Shown here: positions 1 through 6,168 of the stretch, piece by piece
Layout: the number at the start of each line of letters is the position of its first letter
Numbering within the stretch: position 1 is the first letter of the stretch
Assembly: GCA_964430305.1 (NCBI GenBank)
Contig: CAYSEX010000090.1
Location: forward strand, 1 to 6,168
Direction of reading: 5' to 3'
DNA from: CAIZGX01 sp964430305
GTDB lineage: Bacteria > Bacteroidota > Bacteroidia > Flavobacteriales_D > Sanyastnellaceae
Length of the DNA stretch: 6,168 nucleotides
Notes under the pieces: model-generated
Told to the model about the DNA's origin: nothing
The model's database searches: none
Seen by the model: only the letters and a program-made list of their open reading frames with translations
Position numbers and translations under genes: made by a program

Positions 1-1
1 T

Positions 2-1549
2 GTGCTTACCGACACATTAAGCGGTGGGAATTCTTCTTATTTTAGAGAGAGTACAACCAAACGCGAATTTCAAAATTTTGGAGCAAGTATCTTGTACAAA
101 CACTTATTTACAAAGGAAGGAACAGAGTTAAATGCCGATGTGAATTTTAATCGCATTCAAAGTCATTTCACTGGAGACTACTTTACGTTGTACAATGATT
201 TTGACGCAGTACAGCAAAGACAATTGGGAGATGTTTCTCAATATTTAATTACATCTCAATTGGATTTTGAATCGGAGATTTCAGAACGATTCAGACTTGA
301 GGCGGGTGGAAGATTTAGCATGCGTGATTTCACAAGTCAATACAACAACAGTACGCTGAACAATGGCATTTGGACCGACATTACATCGCTTTTTGTGAAT
401 TATCATTATGTTGACCAAGTGGGTGCTGCTTATACTACCGCAGCGTTTGATCTACCCTCTTGGAAAATAAAAACTGGTCTTCGTGCTGAAACGAGCAATT
501 ACAAAGGAGAGTTGTTGTCTACCGGACAAAACTTTGAATACCAGTATAAGCTTAGTTTATTTCCTTCTCTTTTCGTTACGCGTGTTCTTACTGAAAAGCA
601 AGATGTTCAATTTGCATTGAATAGAAAAATAAATCGTCCAAGTTTCATGCAACTTCAGCCATTTACTGATTATAGCGATTCGTTGAATATTCAACGTGGT
701 AATCCGAATATTAAACCCGAGTTCACGCAGACCGCTGAATTGAGCTGGCAGTGGATTCCAAATAAAAAGAACACCATCATTGTTTCGGCTTATGGAAGGT
801 ATACACAAAATGTTACGGTGCGTCAGCAGAACATTGAATACAGCGAAAACCTAGCAGATTCTGTAGTAGTTACAACGTATGAAAATGCAAGCAGTTCGCA
901 GGCATTGGGATTGGAATTTGTCTCACGCAACAGCTTATTTAAAATACTTGAATTGAACACCAATTTGAATGTATACAATTCGAGTATTGATGGAACAAAT
1001 TTGGATGCCAACTTAAAAAATAACATCAACTCATTTTGGGTGAAGTCTACCTTGAACTTCAAACTTCCGAATGGAAAAGGCAAAGTGAATATTGGAGGAA
1101 GAGCATTTCAGTTGATTCCAAACAACACATCTATTCAAGCCATGGTTGATTACAGCAGTAAGCGCGCATTAGAAGTTGGAAGCAGCGAGCGAGGCGGTGG
1201 TGGTGGCGGAATGGGAGGAATGGGTATGGGTGGTGGTGGTGGCGGAATGTGGGGAGGAAGCACCAACACGGTTCAAGGATACGTAGAGCCCACTTATGGT
1301 TTAGACGTTTCGATTCGCAAAGAATTTTTGCAAAACAAGAGTTTGGTTCTCTCATTTAGTGCCACAGACATCTTGAAAACGCGTGTGAATGTCATTCACA
1401 GCAGCTCTCCATATTTTGAACAAACCACATTTAAAAGACGCGATTGGCAAATGTTTCGCTTTACCGTTTCTTGGCGATTTGGAAAAATGGATGCGCAGTT
1501 ATTCAAGCGCAAAAACATGGGGGGTGGAGAAGGCGGAATGGAAGGCTAA
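2..1549 (+). CDS. Outer-membrane beta-barrel protein, TonB-dependent-receptor-like (OMP_b-brl_3 type), C-terminal part; 5' end outside window
   Basis: This is the C-terminal barrel of a Bacteroidota TonB-dependent-receptor-like outer-membrane protein. The frame is open from the window edge; the GTG at base 2 is just the first in-frame codon, and family members usually have a CarboxypepD_reg-like domain and a plug before the barrel, both missing here. Numbering from that GTG, alternating beta-strands run from about residue 25 to 494. A family signature lies at 206-240: NRKINRPSF, then GNPNIKPE. The last strand (FRFTVSWRF, 485-493) is followed by a polar, Gly-rich tail, which is common in this family. 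A Gly/Met-rich insert occupies 398-419, between barrel strands and probably in a surface loop. The substrate cannot be told from this part. The TAA stop directly abuts the stop of the convergent NYN gene. Family assignment is firm; transport function is inferred. Confidence 0.88.
   Translation: MLTDTLSGGNSSYFRESTTKREFQNFGASILYKHLFTKEGTELNADVNFNRIQSHFTGDYFTLYNDFDAVQQRQLGDVSQYLITSQLDFESEISERFRLEAGGRFSMRDFTSQYNNSTLNNGIWTDITSLFVNYHYVDQVGAAYTTAAFDLPSWKIKTGLRAETSNYKGELLSTGQNFEYQYKLSLFPSLFVTRVLTEKQDVQFALNRKINRPSFMQLQPFTDYSDSLNIQRGNPNIKPEFTQTAELSWQWIPNKKNTIIVSAYGRYTQNVTVRQQNIEYSENLADSVVVTTYENASSSQALGLEFVSRNSLFKILELNTNLNVYNSSIDGTNLDANLKNNINSFWVKSTLNFKLPNGKGKVNIGGRAFQLIPNNTSIQAMVDYSSKRALEVGSSERGGGGGGMGGMGMGGGGGGMWGGSTNTVQGYVEPTYGLDVSIRKEFLQNKSLVLSFSATDILKTRVNVIHSSSPYFEQTTFKRRDWQMFRFTVSWRFGKMDAQLFKRKNMGGGEGGMEG
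1193..1258 (+). repeat. Gly/Met codon repeat (duplicated 21-bp unit) inside the barrel gene
   Basis: Two copies of a 21-bp unit coding for six Gly and one Met lie at 1193-1213 and 1229-1249. They differ by one silent base (GGC or GGT in the first codon) and repeat with a 36-bp period. The encoded stretch is Gly/Met-rich with one Trp (residues 398-419). Runs of GGT make it prone to slippage, and any unit gain or loss would stay in frame. Confidence 0.85.
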
Positions 1550-2239
1550 TTAATTGTGAAACAAGTTCTGAATGAGCCTGTCTGCATCTTCCAATCCTTG
1601 ATCTATAATCTTATCTAACCAAACCGGATAAGTACACTCATCTATCAATGCTTGCGAAGTTTTAATGTATCTACTGCGGAAGCCATTTTGCGTATCGGCT
1701 TCGTACGTAATGTTCCAGCCCAAGACCATGGTGCGAACACCGAGAGCAGAAAGTTTTGCTGCCAAATGTTTGTACTCACTGTCACCGCCTACAATCACCA
1801 ACACATCAAACAAACCTTTTGCGGCCATGGCGAGTGCTTCTGTTGCGAACCACACATTGATGGGGCGCTCTTGTGTTTCGCCTGTTTCGTGATCTACTTG
1901 AAGCGGATAATAATGACTCGTAATTCCCTGATAAATCAGCGTATCTTCCATCTTACGCTCATTCGTCATAATCTCAAGACGTTTCGCGGCATCTGGATAC
2001 TTCAACTCCATGGCTGAAGTTGGGTATCTACCACGAAACCAATGCGCTTCAACCACCTGACACAAATTGTATCTGGAATGCTCAAGCTGCGCCACTTTGT
2101 GACGCACATAATCAATGAATCCAGAGTAATGAAAACTCTTACCTACGTAATGATGATATTTATAAAACGTATTGACTTGAAGGAAAAAAGAGCCATCAAT
2201 AAACATGGCCACTTTGGTAATTTTAACAGGTTCGTGCAT
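1550..2239 (-). CDS. NYN domain (LabA/DUF88-like, PIN-fold) protein
   Basis: A 229-residue cytoplasmic protein of the NYN family; its relatives are PIN-like, metal-dependent nucleases or RNA-binding proteins. The first strand is KVAMFIDGSFF (9-19) with the expected acidic residue D15. The central motif reads PINVWFATEAL (126-136); many relatives have Asp where this has N128, and often Asp near E134. The third motif is FDVLVIVGGDSEY (144-156), with D145 and D153 present. Residues after about 185 form a C-terminal extension. There is no signal peptide or membrane segment. The ATG at 2239 was chosen because it places eight residues before the first strand; the next Met (M12) lies inside that strand. 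The gene is separated by 133 bp from prmC, runs the same way, and converges with the barrel gene with no gap. The fold is well supported; RNase activity and target are not known. Confidence 0.88.
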   Translation of the reverse strand: MHEPVKITKVAMFIDGSFFLQVNTFYKYHHYVGKSFHYSGFIDYVRHKVAQLEHSRYNLCQVVEAHWFRGRYPTSAMELKYPDAAKRLEIMTNERKMEDTLIYQGITSHYYPLQVDHETGETQERPINVWFATEALAMAAKGLFDVLVIVGGDSEYKHLAAKLSALGVRTMVLGWNITYEADTQNGFRSRYIKTSQALIDECTYPVWLDKIIDQGLEDADRLIQNLFHN

Positions 2240-2272
2240 TGATATTCAGTAATAATTCGAAAAAAAGTGGTT

Positions 2273-2303
2273 CAAAATAGTAGCTCCACAATACATGAAC
2301 AAA
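2273..2303 (-). promoter_or_regulatory. Possible Bacteroidota-type promoter for the NYN gene
   Basis: On the minus strand a TTTG (2303-2300) is followed after 19 bases by CTATTTTG (2280-2273). The Bacteroidota pattern is TTTG, about 19-21 bases, then TAnnTTTG; here the spacing and the TTTG half fit, but the TA is CT (or TA shifted by one base). It would give a leader of roughly 25-30 bases before the ATG at 2239. It rests on pattern matching only. Confidence 0.35.
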
Positions 2304-2309
2304 CAGAAA

Positions 2310-2334
2310 TTCAAAAAGGTTCCAGTCTTTTGAA
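2310..2334 (-). other. Weak inverted repeat downstream of prmC
   Basis: TTCAAAAAG (2310-2318) faces CTTTTGAA (2327-2334), giving an eight-pair stem with one bulged A and an eight-base loop. A second AT-only repeat, GTAAAT/ATTTAC with a five-base loop, lies at 2349-2365, just after the prmC stop. Either could help end the amylase-prmC transcript, but neither is GC-rich or followed by a clean T-run. The rest of 2240-2372 shows no gene. Confidence 0.25.
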
Positions 2335-2372
2335 TAAAACGTAAGAATGTAAATAATGAATTTACCAATTGA

Positions 2373-3233
2373 CTATTTACTCTCGCAACGCAGCATTCTA
2401 TTCTTCCCCTGAGCATCTTCTTTCAACTCAGCTCTAAACCCTTTTTCTAACGCCAATTCTCTGGTTGCTTCGGCATACATTTCATGTAGCTCAAAATAAA
2501 CAACTGGAGTGGGGTTCATTTGAAGCGCTTGATTCAATATTGCTCTGTAAAAAATCAATGGATCTTGATTCTCCACAAACAAAGCCAATTCGGGTTCGTA
2601 CTGAGTCACTTTCTTATCCATGGTTCCTTTCTCATCGAAAGGAATGTAAGGCGGATTCGAAACCAGTACATCAACTTGAGGGAAAGGCAATTCACCCAAT
2701 GCATCGCCATGCAGCCATTTAATATCAACCTGCAGTTCTTGGGCATTCAACTTGGCAATATTAAGCGCTGAATGAGAAACATCTAATCCCATGCACTGCC
2801 ATTCGGGCCTGTTTTTTTTCAATGCAACGGGAATGATTCCGCTTCCTGTTCCAACATCTAACAACACCAAATTACGTTTCAACTCTGCATCTAAAATCCA
2901 TTGCACCAATTCTTCCGTTTCAGGCCTTGGTATTAAAACATGTGCCGAAACCTTAAATTTCAATCCGAAAAAATAAGCATGGCCCAACACGTATTGAAGG
3001 GGTTCATGCTGTTCTAAGCGGTTCAATGCCTTGTGCAATTGCAACAATTCACTTTCCGAAAAAGACATGCCTGCATTTAGAACCAAATCTGAAGAAGTAA
3101 AACCGAATAAACATTCGAAGAGCATTTTCACTTGCGCGTTTGCCTCTCTTTCTGATTCTCCAATTTGAACTAACCTGTTCACAGCAGCGGCACGCGCATC
3201 TCCTACTCTATTGCTTTTTAGATGAGCGTTCAT
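2373..3233 (-). CDS. prmC: Peptide chain release factor N5-glutamine methyltransferase
   Basis: PrmC (HemK) uses S-adenosylmethionine to methylate the glutamine of the GGQ motif in release factors RF1 and RF2, which aids translation termination. The 286 residues match the usual length. An N-terminal helical domain (about 1-75) leads to EPLQYVLG (77-84), the family's link segment, then VLIPRPETEELV (99-110). The Rossmann methyltransferase domain has the SAM loop LLDVGTGSG (124-132), acidic D151 in the second strand, D177 in the HGDAL motif, and the catalytic NPPY motif at 193-196, which binds the target glutamine. Its ATG overlaps the TGA of the upstream amylase gene as ATGA, so it is probably translated by coupling from that mRNA. 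All key motifs are intact. It is cytoplasmic and the assignment is secure. Confidence 0.96.
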   Translation of the reverse strand: MNAHLKSNRVGDARAAAVNRLVQIGESEREANAQVKMLFECLFGFTSSDLVLNAGMSFSESELLQLHKALNRLEQHEPLQYVLGHAYFFGLKFKVSAHVLIPRPETEELVQWILDAELKRNLVLLDVGTGSGIIPVALKKNRPEWQCMGLDVSHSALNIAKLNAQELQVDIKWLHGDALGELPFPQVDVLVSNPPYIPFDEKGTMDKKVTQYEPELALFVENQDPLIFYRAILNQALQMNPTPVVYFELHEMYAEATRELALEKGFRAELKEDAQGKNRMLRCESK

Positions 3234-5632
3234 TGCATTGTAACGAAGGTGTATCCGTTCGGACCCACAAAGAATTGCAGAAAATTGTTCGATGATCCGT
3301 GGCCAATAAAATCATCATTTGATAATGAGGTATTCGATGTGAAAGCGACCGGATTGCGTTTCACAGCTTGGCCAAAAACATATTGGTTCAGATCTACATT
3401 CACTGCGGTACCGTGCTTTCCAAATGCACAAATTACCGTTTGATCCAGATACCTTCTCATGAAAACCAAAGCCTCTGCATCGGCTCGAAGAATAATCAAT
3501 TCTCCATACAAAAGAGCCATATTCTCTCTTCTGAGGTTGATTAAATTCTGCGTATGTTCATGCAGTGCATGTTGTGATTCATTCCAATTTTCAAATTGCA
3601 TCATGCGTCTGTTATCTGGATCATTGGCTCCCGGAAGCCCAATTTCATCGCCATAATAAATACACGGAATTCCTGGAATGGCCATTAAGAAAGCGGTGAG
3701 TTGTTCCAGTTTAACAAATCCTATTTGTCCGTTGTTTTTTATTTCTCTGCTCCATCCGGCAGCCTTTGGATCTTCATTGAATTGAACAGATCCGTCGGCA
3801 TAGCTTATGAATCGTGCTCGATCTTGATTGCCGGTTATATTCCCCATGAGGTGATGCCCACCATAATATTTGGTACTCTCTCTCATTACTCTTGCTAAGT
3901 TGGCATAGCCTTTTCCATCTGTTGCGAATGCTTCTACTGCCGCGTCATATAGATTAAAATCGAATTGCGCATCCATTTGACCGCTACCTAAGTAAGAGGC
4001 AATGAGTTCTGGGCTTCCGTATGTTTCTCCGATTTGAAAAACATTTTTATTCTCAACTTTAATTTTATGTGTTAAGGTTTTCCAAAATTCTGTACGAATG
4101 TGTTTGGTTGCATCGTGCCTAAATCCGTCTAATTTGTAATTGGTCACCCAAAACATGGCGGTATCTGTAAGTGCGTTAACCACCTCTGGTTTTTCAAAAT
4201 CCCAAGTTGGAAGGAAGGTGTCAAACCAGGTTGTAAGTCTATGTTCGTCCCACTTTTCTGTATTCATGGTTCCATCTGGCAAATACAGTGGAGTGGTCCA
4301 ATTGGGATGATCTTTTATCAGGGGATGCTGTTCATGTACATGGTGTGCCACATAATCAAGGTATACGTTCAAGCCGTGTCTGTGTGCTACGCGAAGCAGT
4401 TGCTTGAATTCCTTTTCTGTTCCAAATCGATTATCTATTCGGGTGAGTGATGTTGGCCAGTAGCCGTGGTATCCGCTGAACATGCTCGTATCGCCTCCTC
4501 TATTCCAAAGTCCCCATGCACCCTCAGCATTTTCTGTAATGGGAGAAATCCACAAGGTGTTTGTTCCAAGGTCATTGAAATACCCCTTTTTTATTTTAGA
4601 GGTTATTCCTTTAAGGTCTCCGCCTAAATTATTTGCTTTAGGTAGTATACGTGCATCTTGGGTAGGCCTATTGTTGCTGGCATTTCCATCCATGAATCGA
4701 TCTACCATAGCGAAATACATGACATTGGATTGCCTGTCTTTTCGATTCAGCCATTGGGTTTTTAGAATGGGTTTTCCCGCTGCAAGCGGAAACAAGAGAT
4801 CATTAAAACGTGAATTGCTAGTAGATGCGAATACGCGAAGCGTTGCTCTTTTCACCAAGCGAAACTTGAAGGGGATTTCTATTTGAGCTGTGTAGTAACC
4901 GCAGGTAGAATCTTCCTTTGTAGAAACCGTAACTTTTGCTAACTTGTTGTTGATGTATGCGAATACATTCTCCGGTTTTTCGGTGAGGTAGACAGTTAGT
5001 ATTCTCTTTTTGTAGGTAATGGCTTCCATGTATGGTTCCATAGAACCTGCAATTTCAATGTAGCTATTCTCTCCACCCATACCGTTCGACATGCGCTTCG
5101 AATTAGTGCCGTCTAACATTTCATTGGTACCGTCTTCCCATATTCTGTAGGGGTATACACCGGGTGACAAATACAGAGTGGTAGACCACTTTTGTGTCTC
5201 AGGATTGAAGGTAAGTTCTGTTGCGTTTTTGTTCCATCCGTTAAACGCCCCGGCAACATGCACTGATTTTACAGCATCTTTCGATGCGTGATAAATGAAG
5301 GTATACTTTTTTTTATCGGAAGCGAAAACAGGAATATCAAATTGTTTTCCTGATTTGGTTTCGCAATTGAGGTTCATAAGAGGAGGGTACGATTCCTCGG
5401 CAAAAACGGCTTCACCTTTAGCGTTATAGCCTACTTTTTTGTTGTTGCTCAGCGATATTGCGGCTACGTTTTCGTGCGACAAAAAATAATCTGTTAGAGG
5501 GAAAGTTGTATAACCGGGTTGCAATAGCATGGGGCTTGCTATACCGGGGAGTTCAACTTTCTTTTTCCAAAATTGTGCATTGGCATAAAGGGAAGATACC
5601 AAAGCAAAAAGAATACACAGTTTCAATCTCAT
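3230..5632 (-). CDS. Secreted GH13 alpha-amylase-family glycoside hydrolase with N-terminal beta-sandwich domains
   Basis: An 800-residue enzyme expected to cleave alpha-1,4-glucans (starch, glycogen or maltodextrins). A signal peptide covers 1-19 with a likely cut at ANA|Q, which also supports this ATG; no lipobox or T9SS sorting domain is seen, so a periplasmic location is likely. Domain order: an unassigned N-terminal part (20-105), a CBM48/E-set-like domain with VAGAFNGWN (126-134), a second probable beta-sandwich (about 205-285), the GH13 barrel (about 303-700), and a C-terminal beta domain. Conserved regions are I DYVAHH (426-431), II GFRHDATKH (503-511, nucleophile D507), III GETYG (535-539, acid/base E536) and IV TGNQD (600-604, D604). 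The catalytic triad is intact, but region IV has Gln where His is usual. Exact specificity (amylase, neopullulanase or cyclomaltodextrinase type) cannot be settled. It overlaps prmC by four bases. Confidence 0.93.
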   Translation of the reverse strand: MRLKLCILFALVSSLYANAQFWKKKVELPGIASPMLLQPGYTTFPLTDYFLSHENVAAISLSNNKKVGYNAKGEAVFAEESYPPLMNLNCETKSGKQFDIPVFASDKKKYTFIYHASKDAVKSVHVAGAFNGWNKNATELTFNPETQKWSTTLYLSPGVYPYRIWEDGTNEMLDGTNSKRMSNGMGGENSYIEIAGSMEPYMEAITYKKRILTVYLTEKPENVFAYINNKLAKVTVSTKEDSTCGYYTAQIEIPFKFRLVKRATLRVFASTSNSRFNDLLFPLAAGKPILKTQWLNRKDRQSNVMYFAMVDRFMDGNASNNRPTQDARILPKANNLGGDLKGITSKIKKGYFNDLGTNTLWISPITENAEGAWGLWNRGGDTSMFSGYHGYWPTSLTRIDNRFGTEKEFKQLLRVAHRHGLNVYLDYVAHHVHEQHPLIKDHPNWTTPLYLPDGTMNTEKWDEHRLTTWFDTFLPTWDFEKPEVVNALTDTAMFWVTNYKLDGFRHDATKHIRTEFWKTLTHKIKVENKNVFQIGETYGSPELIASYLGSGQMDAQFDFNLYDAAVEAFATDGKGYANLARVMRESTKYYGGHHLMGNITGNQDRARFISYADGSVQFNEDPKAAGWSREIKNNGQIGFVKLEQLTAFLMAIPGIPCIYYGDEIGLPGANDPDNRRMMQFENWNESQHALHEHTQNLINLRRENMALLYGELIILRADAEALVFMRRYLDQTVICAFGKHGTAVNVDLNQYVFGQAVKRNPVAFTSNTSLSNDDFIGHGSSNNFLQFFVGPNGYTFVTMQ

Positions 5633-5645
5633 GGAGCGAATTTAC

Positions 5646-5694
5646 AAAAAAGCCCCCGTCGTGAAATTTAAAGCCCCCACCTTGCAGTGGGGGC
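5646..5694 (-). terminator. Rho-independent terminator after the T9SS cargo gene
   Basis: Six bases after the stop at 5701, the minus strand folds into a perfect eight-pair stem, GCCCCCAC (5694-5687) with GTGGGGGC (5680-5673), and a six-base loop. It is followed by TTTAAATTT. A second GGGGGC (5657-5652) followed by six T (5651-5646) can pair with the same 5' arm. The direct repeat AAAGCCCCC on the plus strand (5649-5657 and 5670-5678) reflects these two arms. The T-runs fit minus-strand termination only. The structure fills most of the 68-bp gap before the amylase ATG. Confidence 0.8.
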
Positions 5695-5700
5695 CGGGGA

Positions 5701-6168
5701 TTATTTTATGATTTCAAATTGTTTTATCTCTTCGTCAATTCTGAGCATGTAATGGCCCGTTGCCATTTGATAGAGAGAGATTGGCGTTTGTGTTGAAAGA
5801 ATTTTTTGTTGGTGTATCAGCTTACCCGTTGCATCATAAATCATCAACTCCTTCCCTACCAAGTTGCTGTTCACTTGCAGTGTTATGTTGGTTGAAGCTG
5901 GATTTGGATAAAGAATAAATGCGTTTGCAAGTTCTGCGATGCTGTTGTCAATTTGCCCGTCGCAGTTTTCATCTATGCCATTGCCGGCTATGTCTTCTGC
6001 AGCAGGATTTACGCTGGCGTTGGTATCATCGCAGTCGGTGTTGTCGAGAACATATCCGGCTCCAAGGTCAACACAACTGCTTGTTGCTGTACCAGCTCCG
6101 AATCCGTCGTTGTCTAAATCGGCGTAGTAGTCAGTGAATGTTAATCCTTCATCAATACTGCTGTTGCA
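5701..6168 (-). CDS. T9SS cargo protein with MopE-type putative metal-binding repeat, C-terminal part; 5' end outside window
   Basis: The frame is open for 155 codons from the right edge to a TAA at 5703-5701, with no start in the window. Residues 2-10 (NSSIDEGLT) look like the end of one repeat, and 14-71 form a full repeat of the putative metal-binding motif: YYADLDNDGFG, then NTDCDDTNASVNP (43-55), then GNGIDENCDG (62-71). These Asp-rich loops resemble calcium-binding sites, and the cysteine spacing is typical. Residues 86-155 are a type A Por sorting domain: LYPNPAS (86-92), a YDATGK turn (111-116), GHYMLRI (138-144) and the C-terminal FEIIK. Such proteins pass the outer membrane through the type IX system and lose this domain when anchored or released. 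The N-terminal function is unknown. A strong terminator follows. Confidence 0.9.
   Translation of the reverse strand, partial: CNSSIDEGLTFTDYYADLDNDGFGAGTATSSCVDLGAGYVLDNTDCDDTNASVNPAAEDIAGNGIDENCDGQIDNSIAELANAFILYPNPASTNITLQVNSNLVGKELMIYDATGKLIHQQKILSTQTPISLYQMATGHYMLRIDEEIKQFEIIK

Noticed and set aside
2..4. GTG as the start of the barrel gene
   Set aside because: The protein begins in mid-barrel without signal peptide, carboxypeptidase-like domain or plug, so the gene is cut by the window edge.
1131..1355. His-rich minus-strand frame opposite the Gly/Met repeat, resembling a metal-binding peptide
   Set aside because: The His and Pro runs are simply the reverse reading of Gly codons in the barrel gene.
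1652..2017. 121-codon plus-strand open frame antisense to the NYN gene
   Set aside because: The opposite strand encodes clear NYN motifs over the same stretch; this frame has many Cys and His residues but no recognisable motif arrangement.
4482..4886. 134-codon plus-strand open frame inside the amylase gene
   Set aside because: It lies wholly antisense to a well-supported GH13 gene and its translation shows no recognisable domain or consistent composition.
5663..5670. TAAATTTC on the minus strand as a -7 box for the amylase
   Set aside because: It matches seven of eight positions of TAnnTTTG, but no TTTG lies about 19-21 bases upstream, where the terminator stem sits.
5919..6137. Two Arg/Cys/Ser-rich plus-strand frames near the right edge
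   Set aside because: They are shadows of the T9SS cargo gene, whose minus-strand frame has family-specific motifs throughout.

Overview
This window is chromosomal DNA of a member of the Bacteroidota, probably an environmental Flavobacteriales- or Chitinophagales-like lineage. Three things point there: a C-terminal type IX secretion (Por) sorting domain, an outer-membrane receptor of the OMP_b-brl_3 type, and starts without Shine-Dalgarno sequences. I see no RNA gene, CRISPR array, insertion sequence or prophage gene.

Layout, left to right. (1) 2-1549, plus strand: the C-terminal beta-barrel of a TonB-dependent-receptor-like protein whose 5' part lies outside the window. It carries a Gly/Met-rich insert encoded by a duplicated 21-bp unit. 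(2) 1550-2239, minus: a NYN/LabA-like (PIN-fold) protein. Its stop codon touches the receptor's stop codon with no base between. (3) 2240-2372: a 133-bp gap with a possible promoter for the NYN gene and two weak inverted repeats. (4) 2373-3233, minus: prmC (hemK), the release-factor glutamine methyltransferase. (5) 3230-5632, minus: a secreted multidomain GH13 alpha-amylase-family enzyme whose TGA overlaps the prmC ATG (ATGA). (6) 5633-5700: a strong GC-rich terminator hairpin on the minus strand. (7) 5701-6168, minus: the C-terminal 155 codons of a T9SS cargo protein with a MopE-type putative metal-binding repeat. It enters from the right edge and has no start codon in the window.

The minus-strand genes are read from right to left: T9SS cargo, terminator, amylase-prmC as a translationally coupled pair, then the NYN gene, probably from its own promoter. 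Three products are envelope or secreted proteins (barrel, amylase, T9SS cargo) and two are cytoplasmic RNA/translation-related proteins (PrmC and probably the NYN protein). I see no single pathway joining all five genes and no clearly new defence or mobile system. The points most worth a second look are the changed active-site residues in the NYN protein and the amylase, the amylase-prmC coupling, and the hairpin with two competing 3' arms just before the amylase gene.
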